From positions 1 to 64,000 of the forward strand of contig JAFBAL010000061.1 in assembly GCA_019247845.1 (NCBI GenBank): 64,000 nt of DNA, written 5' to 3'. The notes under the pieces are model-generated. The model had not been told where the DNA came from, ran no database searches, and saw only the letters and a program-made list of their open reading frames with translations. The translations under genes were made by a program, and so were the position numbers. Positions 39,528 to 49,916 of this stretch are shown here, piece after piece; within the stretch, counting starts at the first letter, position 1; the number at the start of each line of letters is the position of its first letter. The DNA comes from Alphaproteobacteria bacterium (GTDB lineage Bacteria > Pseudomonadota > Alphaproteobacteria > Micropepsales > Micropepsaceae).

Positions 39528-40636
39528 GCGGCCGCCCTCTGCGCGGATTGAGCGAGATTTTCGGCGAGGTCGGCCAGCCGCTCGACCGCGTCGGTGCGCG
39601 CCAAGGCATGCGCGGCCGCGGCGCGGCGCGCGAGGTCGTCGCCGTCGCTGAAAGCGAGCTTGATCATGCCGGCGAGCTTTTCGGGCGTCAGCGACGACTG
39701 CGCCACGCACCAGCCGGCATCGGCCTTGGACAATATCTCGGCATTGGGCGTCTGGTTGTCGTCCAGCGCATGCGGCAGGGGAACGAGGATCGCGGGCCGC
39801 CCGATGGCCATCAGCTCGCTGACCGTGCCCGCGCCCGAACGCGCGATGACGAGCTGCGCCTTGGCCATGCGCGCGGGCATGTCGGCGAAGAAGCTGGCCA
39901 GCTCCGCCTTCACGCCCTGGTACGCGGCACGAACGCTGTCCAAGTCTTCGGGACGGCATTGCTGCACGATGTCGAGCCGCGCCTTGAACGAGGGCGGCAG
40001 CAGCGCCACGGCCGCGGGCACCAGCTCGCTCATCGCGCGCGCGCCCTGGCTGCCGCCGAAGACGAGCAGATGCAGCGGGCCGTCCGCCGTGGGCTTGTCG
40101 TAGGCCGCGCCCGACAGCGCCACGACTTCGGGCCTGAGCGGATTGCCGGTGAGCACCACCTTGCCCGGATCCTTCGGCGCGAAGCGGGCGATGGGGAACG
40201 CCGCCGCCATGACCTTCACTTTGTTCATGACGGCGCGGTTGGCGCGGCCGGTGACCGCGTTCTGCTCCAGGACGGCGCTCGGGAAACGGCCGAGCCAGGC
40301 CGCGATCATCACCGGAAGGCTCGGATAGCCACCGAAGCCGATCACCGCCTTGGCCTCGACGCGGCGCAGCTTCGTCCACGCCGAGACGATGCCGGCGAGA
40401 ATCTCGAACGGCGCCGTCATCAGCCCGACGATCGAGCGGTCGGAGAAGGCGGCCGACGGCACGGTCTCGATGGCAGCGCCCGGAAACGCCGTCGCGTAAT
40501 TTGTGCCGCGGCGGTCGGTCATGACGACGATGGTCTTGCCGCGGCGCACGAGCTCCGCCGCCAGCGCCTGCGCCGGAAAGAGATGGCCGCCGGTGCCGCC
40601 GGCCGAGAGCACGATTGAGGCCTTTGGGGTGGTCAT
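39524..40636 (-). CDS. murG: Lipid II synthase MurG
   Basis: MurG transfers GlcNAc from UDP-GlcNAc to lipid I on the inner face of the membrane. The 370-residue GT-B enzyme shows the N-terminal G-loop [27 protein letters not shown], the [12 protein letters not shown] acceptor region, [14 protein letters not shown] and the donor-binding [20 protein letters not shown] with [11 protein letters not shown]. Overlaps of four bases on each side with ftsW and murC show tight translational coupling. Confidence 0.97.
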   Translation of the reverse strand: MTTPKASIVLSAGGTGGHLFPAQALAAELVRRGKTIVVMTDRRGTNYATAFPGAAIETVPSAAFSDRSIVGLMTAPFEILAGIVSAWTKLRRVEAKAVIGFGGYPSLPVMIAAWLGRFPSAVLEQNAVTGRANRAVMNKVKVMAAAFPIARFAPKDPGKVVLTGNPLRPEVVALSGAAYDKPTADGPLHLLVFGGSQGARAMSELVPAAVALLPPSFKARLDIVQQCRPEDLDSVRAAYQGVKAELASFFADMPARMAKAQLVIARSGAGTVSELMAIGRPAILVPLPHALDDNQTPNAEILSKADAGWCVAQSSLTPEKLAGMIKLAFSDGDDLARRAAAAHALARTDAVERLADLAENLAQSAQRAAA

Positions 40637-41790
40637 GCGCGCGCGACCACCTGTTGTCCGAACCACGGCCGCTCGCGGCTTTCGAGCTTGGGCCGCTGGC
40701 GCGTCACCGCCAGCGCGAAACCCATGGTCAGCGCCACCGCGAACAGCGACGAACCGCCGTAGGAGATGAAAGGAAGCGTCATGCCCTTGGCCGGCAGCAG
40801 GCTCACCGCCACGCCCATGTTGATGAAGGCCTGCAGCGCGGTGACCATCGCCAGACCCGCGCCCGCCAGCTGCGCGAAAGGCTCGCGGGCGCTGGCCGAG
40901 CGCAGCATGATGCGCACCGTGAGCACGCAGAACAGCAGGGCGACGATGCCGCAGAGCACCAGCCCGAACTCCTCCCCCGCCACGGCGAAGATGAAGTCGG
41001 AATGCGCGTCGGGGATGCGGTACTTGATCGTGCCGGCGCCGGGACCGACGCCGGTGAGCCCGCCATGCGCGAAGGCCTTGAGCGCGAGGCCGGCCTGGTA
41101 GCCGGTCTCCTGCGGATCGAGGAACTGCGCCACGCGATGGCGCACATGCGGGAACAGCGCGTAAGCGAGGCCCGCGAGCGTGACGCCCGCGCCGGCCAGC
41201 GCGCCCATCCAATAGAGCTCGACGCCATAGAAGAAGAGCAGCGATGCCCACAGCGCCAGCAAGAGCGCCGTCTGGCCCACGTCGGGCTGCAGCATCAGGA
41301 TGACCAGCGCTGGCGCGACCAGCGTTAGGGTGATGACGGGCTTGGGGAAGCGCATCGCAATCTTGTCGGCCAGGATCGCCGCGCCCAGCACCGCGAAGCC
41401 CGGTTTGAGGAACTCCGACGGCTGCAGGGTCATCCAGCCGAGATCGATCCAGCGCTTGGCGCCCAGCACTTCGCTGCCGGTGAACAGCACGACGAAGGAC
41501 CCGATCATCGCCAGCGCAAAGGCGACGGCGGCGACGATCTTCAATTGATGCAGCGACAGCAGCGAGGCGGAGCCCAGGATGAGGAAGGCGATCAGGGCGA
41601 AGGCGATCTGCTTGGCGGCATAGCGGAAGTCGCCGGCCGAGATCGGCCCGCCGGTCGCGGCGGGGCTGGCGGCGAAGGCCAGCATGAGCCCGATGCCGAT
41701 CAACGCCAGCATGGCGAGCAGAGCGGTGCGATCGACGGTCCACCACCAGGCGGCGAGGCGCGAGCGGTCGGCGCGGGAGAGCGCGGTCAT
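40633..41790 (-). CDS. ftsW: Septal peptidoglycan polymerase FtsW
   Basis: FtsW is the SEDS glycosyltransferase that polymerises lipid II at the septum together with FtsI. The 385-residue protein has about ten membrane helices, the conserved [19 protein letters not shown] loop with the catalytic acidic region nearby, the PDVGQT motif, and the C-terminal [13 protein letters not shown] signature. I place the start at 41790 ([10 protein letters not shown]), which overlaps the murD stop by four bases; the frame is open further upstream only as antisense to nothing functional. Confidence 0.96.
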   Translation of the reverse strand: MTALSRADRSRLAAWWWTVDRTALLAMLALIGIGLMLAFAASPAATGGPISAGDFRYAAKQIAFALIAFLILGSASLLSLHQLKIVAAVAFALAMIGSFVVLFTGSEVLGAKRWIDLGWMTLQPSEFLKPGFAVLGAAILADKIAMRFPKPVITLTLVAPALVILMLQPDVGQTALLLALWASLLFFYGVELYWMGALAGAGVTLAGLAYALFPHVRHRVAQFLDPQETGYQAGLALKAFAHGGLTGVGPGAGTIKYRIPDAHSDFIFAVAGEEFGLVLCGIVALLFCVLTVRIMLRSASAREPFAQLAGAGLAMVTALQAFINMGVAVSLLPAKGMTLPFISYGGSSLFAVALTMGFALAVTRQRPKLESRERPWFGQQVVARA

Positions 41791-43190
41791 GACGCCTCCC
41801 TCATCGCGAGCTTGGCGACCGCCGCGCGGAACGCATCGCCGCGATGCTCGAAGTCGCGGAACTGGTCGAAGGAGGCACAAGCCGGCGACAGCAGCACGAC
41901 TGGCGCGGCCGAGCCGTCGCCCCCTGCCGACGCGACGCCATCGCGTGACGCATCGCGCGCCGCGGACGCGACGGCGGCGTCGAGCGTGCCGGAGATCTCA
42001 TAGGCCACCTTGCCGTCCAGCGTCTGGGCGAAATCCTTCGCCGCCTCGCCGATCAGATAGGCCTTGCGGATGCGGCCGAAGTGCTTGGCCAGCGGCTCGA
42101 TGCCGCCCTCTTTGGCGCGGCCGCCGGCGATCCAATAGATGCCGTCGAAGCAGACCAGCGCGCGCTCCGCCGCGTCGGCATTGGTCGCCTTGCTGTCGTT
42201 GACGAAGCGCAGGCGGCCGATGCGGCCGACGTCCTCGATGCGGTGCGCCAGGCCCGGGAAATCGGCGATGGCCGACGCCGCCGCGCGCGCGTCGCGGGCG
42301 TAAGGCCTTGTCGCGGCATAGGCGAGCGCGGCGTTCTGCCAGTTGTGGCTGCCCGGCAGGTGCGTGGCCTCGCGCAGGTCCATGATCTTGTTGGCGCGTC
42401 CGCCCTGGCTGTCGTAGAGCACACCGTCGAGCACGAAGACGCCGCGGCCGAGCACCTTGCCGACCGACACGGCCGTGGCCTGCTTGGCGCCCATGCGCGT
42501 GAAGATCGCCTTGGTCTGCGCGTCGTCGATGCCGATCACCGCGGCGGCGGCGTTCTCGATCAGCCGCGCCTTCACCGCGGCATAGTTCTCCAGGCTGCCG
42601 TGGCGGTCGATATGGTCGGGCGTGATGTTGGAGAGCACGCCGACGTCGGGCTTCAGGCCGGGGGTGAGGTCGATCTGGTAGGACGAGACCTCCAGCACAT
42701 AGATCGTCTTCGGCCCGGGCGGCGCGAGCTCCAGCACCGGCTTGCCGATATTGCCGCCGATCTGCGCGTCGAAGCCGCACGCCTCGAGGATATGGCCGGT
42801 CAGCGCCGTCGTCGTCGACTTGCCGTTGGTGCCGGTGATGGCGATGACCGGCGCCTTGCCTTTCATCTCGCGCGCGAAGAGCTCGACGTCGCCGATGACC
42901 TCGACCTTGTTCTCCCCGGCCTTGACCACGATGTCGTGGGGCTTGGGATGCGTCAGCGGCACGCCGGGACTCAATATGAGCGCTTTCAGCTTCGTCCACG
43001 GCCAGTCGCGCCAGGGAAGCACCGTCGCGCCTTCGGCTTCCGCCGCGATGCGCGCGCTCTCCTTGTCGTCCCAGGCATAGACCCGTGCGCCGCCCGCCTT
43101 CAGCGCGCGCACCGAGGCGAGCCCCGACCTGGCGAGGCCGAAGACGCCGGTGTCCTGATGCGCATGGGAGCGGGCCGCGATCATCCTCAC
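41787..43190 (-). CDS. murD: UDP-N-acetylmuramoylalanine--D-glutamate ligase MurD
   Basis: MurD adds D-glutamate to UDP-MurNAc-L-Ala. The 467-residue protein has the N-terminal VFGLARSGLASVRAL fold, LILSPGVPLTHP, the ATP loop ITGTNGKSTTTALTGHI, NIGKPVLEL, the SSYQIDLTPGLKPDVGVLSNITPDHIDRHGS region whose parts SSYQID and NITPDHIDRHG are diagnostic for MurD, and the C-terminal LLSPACASFDQFRDFEHRGDAF. Two close ATGs (43190 and 43184) are possible starts. Ala/Gly-rich insertion near residue 430 is slightly longer than usual. Confidence 0.97.
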   Translation of the reverse strand: MRMIAARSHAHQDTGVFGLARSGLASVRALKAGGARVYAWDDKESARIAAEAEGATVLPWRDWPWTKLKALILSPGVPLTHPKPHDIVVKAGENKVEVIGDVELFAREMKGKAPVIAITGTNGKSTTTALTGHILEACGFDAQIGGNIGKPVLELAPPGPKTIYVLEVSSYQIDLTPGLKPDVGVLSNITPDHIDRHGSLENYAAVKARLIENAAAAVIGIDDAQTKAIFTRMGAKQATAVSVGKVLGRGVFVLDGVLYDSQGGRANKIMDLREATHLPGSHNWQNAALAYAATRPYARDARAAASAIADFPGLAHRIEDVGRIGRLRFVNDSKATNADAAERALVCFDGIYWIAGGRAKEGGIEPLAKHFGRIRKAYLIGEAAKDFAQTLDGKVAYEISGTLDAAVASAARDASRDGVASAGGDGSAAPVVLLSPACASFDQFRDFEHRGDAFRAAVAKLAMREAS

Positions 43191-43191
43191 G

Positions 43192-44283
43192 TCACCTCAG
43201 CTTCAAGGTGGAGAGGCCGATCAGGGCGAGGACGACCGCGACGATCCAGAAGCGGATGACGATGGTCGGCTCTTTCCAGCCGAGCTGCTCGTAATGGTGA
43301 TGGATCGGCGCCATCTTGAAGACGCGCTTGCCCGTCAGCTTGAACGACACGACCTGCACCACCACCGACACGGTCTCGAGCACGAAGAGGCCGCCGACGA
43401 TGGCGAGCACGATCTCGTGCTTGACCGCGACCGCGACCGCGCCGAGCGCGCCCCCCAAGGGCAACGATCCGGTGTCGCCCATGAAGACCATGGCGGGCGG
43501 GGCGTTGTACCAGAGGAAGCCCAGCCCCGCGCCGACCAGCGAGGCCAGGAAAATGGTCAGCTCGCCGGTGCCTGCGACGTAATGGAGCTGGAGGTAATCG
43601 GCGAACTTCACGTTGCCGACGAGGTAGGCGAAGAGCACGAAGGCCGAGGCCGCGATCATCACCGGCACGATGGCCAGCCCGTCGAGGCCGTCGGTGAAGT
43701 TCACCGCATTGGCCGCGCCCGCGATCACCACGCCGCCGATGAGAATGAAGAACATGCCGAACGGCACCAGGGCATATTTCAGGAACGGCACGGCGAGCGC
43801 GCCGCTGAGCTCGGGCGCCTCCAGCTTCATCATCCACCAGGTGACGACGAAGGCGACGCCGAACTCGACGGCGAGCCTCACCCAGCCCGACACGCCGCCG
43901 GTCGAGCGCTTGGAAACTTTGAGATAGTCGTCGGCGAAACCGAGCAGCCCGTAGCTGATCGTCACCAGCAGCACGATCCACACATATTGATTGGCGAGAT
44001 CGGCCCAGAACAAGGTCGAGACGATGGTGGGCAGAAGGATCAGCAGCCCGCCCATGGTCGGCGTGCCCTGCTTCTCGACGATGTGGCGCTGCGGACCGTC
44101 GGCGCGGATCGGCTGGCCCTTGCCCTGGCGCACCTTGAGCCAGGCGATCAGGCGCGGGCCGATCACGAAGGCGACGAACAGCGCCGTCAGCACCGCGCCG
44201 CCGCCGCGGAACGACAGGTACTTGAACAGGCGGAAGAAGGCGATCTGATCCGCATGCGGCAAGAGAGAAAGGAATTGGAACAT
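43192..44283 (-). CDS. mraY: Phospho-N-acetylmuramoyl-pentapeptide transferase MraY
   Basis: MraY moves phospho-MurNAc-pentapeptide onto undecaprenyl phosphate to form lipid I. The 363-residue membrane protein has ten hydrophobic segments, the cytoplasmic GTPTMGG loop, the aspartate pair in [21 protein letters not shown] with the catalytic aspartate, [12 protein letters not shown] and the [10 protein letters not shown] histidine loop. All are family signatures. It directly abuts murF (0 nt gap) and ends one base before murD. Confidence 0.97.
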   Translation of the reverse strand: MFQFLSLLPHADQIAFFRLFKYLSFRGGGAVLTALFVAFVIGPRLIAWLKVRQGKGQPIRADGPQRHIVEKQGTPTMGGLLILLPTIVSTLFWADLANQYVWIVLLVTISYGLLGFADDYLKVSKRSTGGVSGWVRLAVEFGVAFVVTWWMMKLEAPELSGALAVPFLKYALVPFGMFFILIGGVVIAGAANAVNFTDGLDGLAIVPVMIAASAFVLFAYLVGNVKFADYLQLHYVAGTGELTIFLASLVGAGLGFLWYNAPPAMVFMGDTGSLPLGGALGAVAVAVKHEIVLAIVGGLFVLETVSVVVQVVSFKLTGKRVFKMAPIHHHYEQLGWKEPTIVIRFWIVAVVLALIGLSTLKLR

Positions 44284-45684
44284 CTACGCCGAGGCCCCCC
44301 TCTTCGCTGCGTCGTCCCGTAACGCATCGATCACGACCGACAGCCTGGTGCCGTTCGATCCCTTCACAAGCACGACGTCGCCGGCTTGCAGCGCCAGCTT
44401 CAGCGCCGGCACCAGATCGGCCGACGTCGCCGCCCAGGCGCCGCGCCGCGCGGCCGGCAGCGTGTTCCACAAGGCCTTCATATGCTCGCCGCACAGGAAG
44501 ACGAGATCGGTCTTGGCGTCCTCGATCGGCTTCAGCAGGCCTGCGTGATGCGCATCCGCGTCGTCGCCCATCTCGCGCATGTCGCCGAGCACCGCGATGC
44601 GGCGGCCCTTGGATGCGCCCAGCAGCGCCAGCGCCGCCGCCATCGAGGCGGGGTTGGCGTTGTAGCTCTCGTCGATCACCTCGATGCCGCCGGCACCGAA
44701 CCGCGCACCGCGGCCCCTGAGCGGGGCGAAATCTCTCAGCGCCGCCGCCGCGTTCAGCACGTCGCCGTCGAGGCTGGCAACCGCGAGCAGCGCCCCCAAT
44801 GCATTGTTCGCGATATGCCGTCCCGGCGCGCCGGTGTGGAACTCGACCGGCCGGCCCAGGATCTCGGCCCTCACATGGCCGTCGTCATAGGACAGAAGCC
44901 GCGCATCGCCCGTCTCGCCGAAGGTCAGCACCTGCGCGGCGTGGCTTTGCCTGGCGCGCGCGATCAGGCGCGGCGCGTAAGGCGAGTCCGACGGGATCAG
45001 CGCCGCGCCGCCGGGGGCCAGGCCTTCGAAGATCTCGGACTTGGCGTCGGCGATGGCCTCGCAGGTGCCGAAGAACTCCAGATGCGCCGGCGCTATGGTG
45101 GTGATCAGCGCGACGTGCGGGCGCACCAAGCCGACCAGCGACCTGATCTCGCCGAAATGGTTCATGCCGATCTCGAACACGGCATAGCGCGCGCTCTTCG
45201 GCATCGCGGCGAGCGACAGCGGCACGCCCCAATGGTTGTTGTAGCTCGCCGCCGAGCAATGCGTGGTGCCGAGCGCGCTCAAGGCCAGGCGCAGAATCTC
45301 CTTGGTCGTAGTCTTGCCGGCGCTGCCGGTGACCGCGACGATCTTCGCATCGCTGCGCGCACGCGCCGCGCGGGCGAGGTCTTCCAGGCCGCGCAGCGTG
45401 TTCGCCACTTGCAGCAGCGGACCCTTGGCGTCGACGTCGCGCGACACCAAAGCGGCGGCGGCCTGCTTCTCGAACGCGGCGGCGACGAACTCATGGCCGT
45501 CGCGGCCGACGATCTTGCCGTCCACCTTCTCTCGCGCATCCAGCGCGACGAACAGCTCGCCGGGCTTCAGGCTGCGCGTGTCGATGGAGAGGCCGTTCGC
45601 CGCGAAGCCGGATGCCGGATCGCCGCCCACCAACGTCCCAAGCGTCGCCGCCACCGCATCGTCGGAGGTCCACAAGGCGCTCAT
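44284..45684 (-). CDS. murF: UDP-MurNAc-tripeptide--D-Ala-D-Ala ligase MurF
   Basis: MurF adds D-Ala-D-Ala, made by Ddl, to the tripeptide precursor. The 466-residue protein has an N-terminal substrate domain with GLSIDTRSLKPGELFVAL, the ATP loop AVTGSAGKTTTKEIL, SYNNHWGVPLSLA, IGMNHFGEI, the IDESYNANPASM C-terminal-domain motif and VLVKGSNGTRL. The GSAGKTTT loop, with Ser-Ala rather than Thr-Asn, is the usual MurF form. ATG overlaps the murE stop by four bases. Confidence 0.97.
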   Translation of the reverse strand: MSALWTSDDAVAATLGTLVGGDPASGFAANGLSIDTRSLKPGELFVALDAREKVDGKIVGRDGHEFVAAAFEKQAAAALVSRDVDAKGPLLQVANTLRGLEDLARAARARSDAKIVAVTGSAGKTTTKEILRLALSALGTTHCSAASYNNHWGVPLSLAAMPKSARYAVFEIGMNHFGEIRSLVGLVRPHVALITTIAPAHLEFFGTCEAIADAKSEIFEGLAPGGAALIPSDSPYAPRLIARARQSHAAQVLTFGETGDARLLSYDDGHVRAEILGRPVEFHTGAPGRHIANNALGALLAVASLDGDVLNAAAALRDFAPLRGRGARFGAGGIEVIDESYNANPASMAAALALLGASKGRRIAVLGDMREMGDDADAHHAGLLKPIEDAKTDLVFLCGEHMKALWNTLPAARRGAWAATSADLVPALKLALQAGDVVLVKGSNGTRLSVVIDALRDDAAKRGASA

Positions 45685-47054
45685 GCCCAGCGCCTCGCTT
45701 CGTCGCGGTCGGAGAACGGACGGGTCTCGGCGCCGATGGTCTGGCCGCTCTCGTGCCCCTTGCCCGCGATCACCAGCACGTCGCCCTTCTTGAGCGATTG
45801 GATGCCGGCGCGGATCGCTTCGGCGCGGTCGCCGATCTCGGTCGCGTTGGGGCAGCCGACCAGGATCTCGCGGCGGATTTCGGCCGGCACCTCGCTGCGC
45901 GGATTGTCGTCGGTGACGATCACCTTGTCGGCGAGGCGGCACGCGGCCTCGCCCATCAGCGGGCGCTTGCCCTTGTCGCGGTCGCCGCCGCAACCGAACA
46001 CGACGATCAGCCGCCCGGCGGTGTGCGGCCGCATCGCCTTGAGCACCGTCTCCAGCGCATCGGGTGTGTGGGCATAGTCGACATAGACCTGGCGAGCCAC
46101 GCGCTCGAGCCGTCCCGGCGCGCCTTCGAGATGTTCGAGCGCCGCATAGACTTTATCCGCGTCGTCGCCCAGCCCGACGGCGAGCGCGGCCGCGACCAGC
46201 GCGTTCGACGCCTGGAACCGTCCGGCCAGCGGCAAGTTGATGCGGCGCCCATCGACGTCGAGCATCTGCCCGTCGCCATGCGGCGCAGCCTTGGTCGCGA
46301 CCGTGATCAGTCTCAAGCCGCGCCGTTTGGCGACCGCGATGAAACGCTCGGCGTATTCGGCTTCCGCGTTCACCACCGCGACTTCGCGCGCCAGCTCGAA
46401 CAGGCGAAGCTTGGCCTCGAGATAGGCCTCGATGCTGGGGTGATAATCCAGATGATCGCGCGTCAGGTTGGTGAAGGCGGCCGCGGCGATCTCGACGCCG
46501 TCGAGGCGGTACTGGTCGAGACCGTGGCTCGACGCCTCCAGCGCCAGGTGGTCGACGCCGTCCGCCGCCATCTCGGCCAGCAGACGGTGCAGCTGCACGG
46601 GATCGGGCGTGGTATGCGCGAGCGGGATCTCGGCCCTGGGCGTGACCGCGCCGATGGTGCCGAGGCTCGCGGCCTGATGGCCCAACGCCGCCCAGATCTG
46701 GCGCAGGAACACCGCGACCGAGGTCTTGCCGTTGGTGCCGGTGACGGCGGCGACGGTCCTGGGCTGCGCGCGGTAAAACGCGGCCGCCTCTCTCGCCAGC
46801 GCCAGGCGCGGATTGTCGGATGAGATAAAGCGCACGCCTTGCGCCTCGACCGCGCCGCGCAGCGACGGCAGGCCGAGCACGGCGCTCGCCCCGCGCGCGA
46901 TCGCATCGGCGACGAACCGGCCGCCATCGGCTTTCGTGCCTGGGATCGCCGCGAACAAAAAGCCCGCTCTCACATCGCGGCTGTCGGCCGCGATGCCGGC
47001 GTAGTCCTTATCCTCCACCATGGCGCTCATTCTGGCGCTCGATTGTGGTGCCAT
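45681..47054 (-). CDS. murE: UDP-MurNAc-Ala-Glu--meso-diaminopimelate ligase MurE
   Basis: MurE adds the third stem residue. The 457-residue enzyme has ADSRDVRAGFLFAAIPG at the start, AVTGTNGKTSVAVFLRQ, LAHTTPDPVQLHRLL, the carbamylated-lysine region YLEAKLRLFEL, YAHTPDALETVL, GGDRDKGKRPLMG and DDNPRSEVP. The DNPR motif selects meso-diaminopimelate, so the cell wall is the common A1gamma type. It is about 30 residues shorter than E. coli MurE at the N-terminus; the ATG at 47054 overlaps the ftsI stop by one base (TAATG) and earlier starts would run into ftsI. Confidence 0.96.
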   Translation of the reverse strand: MAPQSSARMSAMVEDKDYAGIAADSRDVRAGFLFAAIPGTKADGGRFVADAIARGASAVLGLPSLRGAVEAQGVRFISSDNPRLALAREAAAFYRAQPRTVAAVTGTNGKTSVAVFLRQIWAALGHQAASLGTIGAVTPRAEIPLAHTTPDPVQLHRLLAEMAADGVDHLALEASSHGLDQYRLDGVEIAAAAFTNLTRDHLDYHPSIEAYLEAKLRLFELAREVAVVNAEAEYAERFIAVAKRRGLRLITVATKAAPHGDGQMLDVDGRRINLPLAGRFQASNALVAAALAVGLGDDADKVYAALEHLEGAPGRLERVARQVYVDYAHTPDALETVLKAMRPHTAGRLIVVFGCGGDRDKGKRPLMGEAACRLADKVIVTDDNPRSEVPAEIRREILVGCPNATEIGDRAEAIRAGIQSLKKGDVLVIAGKGHESGQTIGAETRPFSDRDEARRWA

Positions 47055-48655
47055 TATGTATTGCTCCGGGCCGGAGCGACAGGCGCAAGCTTCTGCGGCA
47101 CGCCCAGGATCGGCGCGATGCGCGAGATGACGCGGCCGGCGAGCGGCGCCGCGGTATAACCGGCAAGCGCGAAGCCGAAGGTCGCCTTGGTGCCGTGCGG
47201 CTCGTCGAGCACGACGAAGACCAGATAGCGCGGGTCGTCGATCGGAAAGGCGGCGCAGAACGACGTGACCAGCTTGTGCTGGTAACCATGCGGGCCTGGC
47301 TTCTGCGCCGAGCCGGTCTTGCCGCCGACGTTGTAGCCTAAGATATCCGCCTTCTTGCCGGTGCCGTTGGTGACGACGTAGCGCAAGAGCTCGCGCATCT
47401 TCACGCTGGTCTCGGGCTTCAGGACCTGCTCGCCGCGCGCGTCTTCGGGGTGCTTCAGGAACGTCGGCACGATGCGGCGCCCGCCGTTCACCACCGTCGC
47501 GGCCGCCGCCGCAAACGACAGCGGGCTGACCGAGATGCCGTGGCCGAAGCTCACCGTCGCGGTCTCGATCGTGCCCCAATGCGAAGGGAACAGCGGCTTG
47601 CGCGCCTCGGGCAGCTCGGTATGCAGCGCCGAGAGCAGTCCGAGGCTGGTCAGGAACTCGCGCTGGCGCACCGGTCCCGAGCGCAGCGCGATCTGCGTCG
47701 TGCCGATGTTGGACGACTGCGCCAGCACGTCGCGCGCCGCCAGCACCGCCGGCATGTGCTCGGCCTCGTGGATCGTGTACTTGCCGATGCGATAGCCGTT
47801 GCCGATGGGCAGGATCTCGTCGGGCCGCATCGTGTGGTCTTCGGTCGCGAGCGCGAAGGAGAAAATCTTGAACACCGAGCCGAGCTCATAGACGTCCTGG
47901 CCGATGACGTTGTGCGCGGTGTCGCCCCGCTCCATCACGCGCATGTTAGGATCGAAATCGGGCAGCGAGACCATGCCCAGGACCTCGCCGGTGCGCACGT
48001 CGAGCACCAGCCCGCCGGCCTGCTTGGCGCTGAACTCGGTGCGGCTGGCCGCGACCTCGGCGGCCAGGATGTACTGCACGCGCATGTCGATGGAGAGCTC
48101 GACCGGACGGCTCGCCTGGGTCAGCTGCTTGTCGAGGCCGAGCTCCAAGCCGCTGACGCCTTCGGCGCGGCCGTCGTCGTCGACGCCGGTGACGCCTAGG
48201 ACCTGCGCCGCGGCGCGGCCGTCGGGATAATAGCGCTTCGACGACGGCTGGAAGTCGAGGCCCGGCAGGCCCAGATGCATCACGCGGTCCTTGGCGTCGG
48301 GCGTCAGCTGGCGCGCGATCAGCACGTAAGGCCGCTTGCCCGTGAACATCTGCTTGAGGCGCGCTTCGCTGGTGCCGGTGGCGGCCGCCAGGTCGTGCGC
48401 GGCTTCGGCGCGGTCCCAGAACGCATGCGGCCGCGCATAAAGGTCCTCGACCGGGATATCGCGCGCCAGCAGCTCGCCGTTGCGGTCGACGAGATCGGCG
48501 CGCGCGACCAGCGCCGCCGCCCGCAACGCCGCGCGGTCGTGATCGCGGAACAAGGTGACGTCGACGAGGCGGACCACGACCAGGGCGAAGGCGGCCGCGC
48601 AGATCGCGGCTCCCACCAGGATGCGCCGTTGGAAGACGGTCGTGGCCTCCTTCAT
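47054..48655 (-). CDS. ftsI: Septal transpeptidase FtsI (PBP3)
   Basis: FtsI cross-links septal peptidoglycan beside FtsW. The 533-residue class B PBP has one membrane anchor (about residues 11-31), a pedestal domain with VDRNGELLARD, and a transpeptidase domain with nucleophile Ser260 in GSVFK (SxxK), Ser-Ser-Asn at 314-316 and a KTG box in GYNVGGKTGSAQ. HVDALRGV-like C-terminal PASTA repeats are absent, as usual for FtsI in Gram-negative bacteria. It follows ftsL by eight bases and overlaps murE by one. Confidence 0.96.
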   Translation of the reverse strand: MKEATTVFQRRILVGAAICAAAFALVVVRLVDVTLFRDHDRAALRAAALVARADLVDRNGELLARDIPVEDLYARPHAFWDRAEAAHDLAAATGTSEARLKQMFTGKRPYVLIARQLTPDAKDRVMHLGLPGLDFQPSSKRYYPDGRAAAQVLGVTGVDDDGRAEGVSGLELGLDKQLTQASRPVELSIDMRVQYILAAEVAASRTEFSAKQAGGLVLDVRTGEVLGMVSLPDFDPNMRVMERGDTAHNVIGQDVYELGSVFKIFSFALATEDHTMRPDEILPIGNGYRIGKYTIHEAEHMPAVLAARDVLAQSSNIGTTQIALRSGPVRQREFLTSLGLLSALHTELPEARKPLFPSHWGTIETATVSFGHGISVSPLSFAAAAATVVNGGRRIVPTFLKHPEDARGEQVLKPETSVKMRELLRYVVTNGTGKKADILGYNVGGKTGSAQKPGPHGYQHKLVTSFCAAFPIDDPRYLVFVVLDEPHGTKATFGFALAGYTAAPLAGRVISRIAPILGVPQKLAPVAPARSNT

Positions 48656-48663
48656 CGTGCCCT

Positions 48664-49002
48664 CTATTGTGCCGGCGCTTCGGCGCTGGCGTTGCGCACC
48701 GGCCCGTCGGAGAGCGGCGCCTCGTCGCCGTTGCGCGGCAGCAGGGTCAGCGACGACAGCTGCACCGTCGCGGTGTTGTCGAGGCCGAGCTTGCTCTGCG
48801 CCAAGGTCGCGATGCGCGCCGGCGAGGCGGTGTGCTCCCACTCGGTCTCGAGCACGCTGATGCGCGCATGCTCGTCGCCGATCTGACGGTTGACGGACGA
48901 GAGCTCGACGCGCGCGACGCGGGTCTTCTCGCTCACGTGATAGAGCGCCAGGATGGAAAGGCCCATCAGGGCGACGCAGAAGAAGTTCAGGACACGGATC
49001 AT
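48664..49002 (-). CDS. ftsL: Cell division protein FtsL
   Basis: FtsL is a bitopic protein that with FtsB and FtsQ activates FtsWI. The 112-residue protein has a short cytoplasmic start MIRVLN, one membrane helix (about 6-24), a periplasmic coiled coil (KTRVARVELSSVNRQIGDEHARISVLETEWEH in heptad spacing, given here by its end points, residues 26-57) and the ARIATLAQSKLGLDNT motif typical of FtsL. The C-terminal 30 residues are polar and less conserved. It overlaps rsmH by four bases. Sequence identity in this family is always low; position and topology carry the call. Confidence 0.9.
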   Translation of the reverse strand: MIRVLNFFCVALMGLSILALYHVSEKTRVARVELSSVNRQIGDEHARISVLETEWEHTASPARIATLAQSKLGLDNTATVQLSSLTLLPRNGDEAPLSDGPVRNASAEAPAQ

Positions 49003-49916
49003 GACGACCTCCTGATGCGCTCGGCCGCGCGAAGATGCGCCGAGCGGGCTCTGGGGTTGCGGTCCAGCTCGGCCGCACCGGCGCTGCGCGGACGCGTGGT
49101 GAGCAGGCGATACAGGGCGGTGCCGTGGCGGCGCTCTTCAGGCGCATGGCGCGAGCCGCGCGACGCAGAGGTGCTGCGCTCGGCCAGATAGCGCTTGACC
49201 ATGCGGTCCTCGAGCGAATGGAACGAGACGATGGCGAGGCGCCCCTTGTCGGCCAGCACGTCGGTCGCGGCATCGAGGCCGCGCTCGAGCTCGCCCAGCT
49301 CGTCGTTCACCTGGATGCGCAGCGCCTGGAATGTGCGCGTCGCGGGATGGATGGCGAAGCGTTGCGCGGCGGGGCCGAGCGCCGCGCTCACGATCTCGGC
49401 CAGCTCGGCGGTGCGCGTCAGCGGCCTGCTGGCCATGATGGCGCGCGCGATGCGGCGCGACTGGCGCTCCTCGCCGTAGCGCCACAGCACGTCGGCGATG
49501 ACGCTCTCTTCGGCGGTATTGACGAAGTCGGCCGCGCTCTCGCCCGCCTTCGACATGCGCATGTCGAGCGGACCGTCGGCGCGGAACGAGAAGCCGCGCT
49601 CGGCCTGGTCGAATTGGAACGACGAGACGCCGAGATCGAGCACGACGCCGTCCACCTCTTCGCCCGCGATCTGCGCCATCTCGGAGAATTGGCCCTGTAT
49701 CAACGTCAGACGGCCTTCGAACTTCGCGACCAGCGACTGGCCGCGCGCGATGGCGTCGGGATCGCGATCGATGCCGAGCACGCGGCACTCAGCCGCTTCC
49801 AGGATCGCGCGCGCATAGCCGCCGCCGCCGAAGGTGCCGTCGATGTAGCGCGCGCCGTCTTTGGGCGAGAGCGCCTCGATCACCTCATCGAGCAGGACGG
49901 GGATGTGCTCGCTCAC
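48999..49916 (-). CDS. rsmH: 16S rRNA (cytosine-1402-N4)-methyltransferase RsmH
   Basis: RsmH (MraW) methylates N4 of C1402 in 16S rRNA, near the P site. The 305-residue protein has HIPVLLDEVIEAL at its start, motif I DGTFGGGGYARAILE, VLGIDRDPDAIA, GVVLDLGVSSFQFDQAERGFSFR, DMRM, the TRTFQALRIQVNDEL region and SFHSLEDRMVK, all diagnostic for the family. Second gene of the dcw cluster, overlapping mraZ and ftsL by four bases each. Confidence 0.97.
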   Translation of the reverse strand: MSEHIPVLLDEVIEALSPKDGARYIDGTFGGGGYARAILEAAECRVLGIDRDPDAIARGQSLVAKFEGRLTLIQGQFSEMAQIAGEEVDGVVLDLGVSSFQFDQAERGFSFRADGPLDMRMSKAGESAADFVNTAEESVIADVLWRYGEERQSRRIARAIMASRPLTRTAELAEIVSAALGPAAQRFAIHPATRTFQALRIQVNDELGELERGLDAATDVLADKGRLAIVSFHSLEDRMVKRYLAERSTSASRGSRHAPEERRHGTALYRLLTTRPRSAGAAELDRNPRARSAHLRAAERIRRSS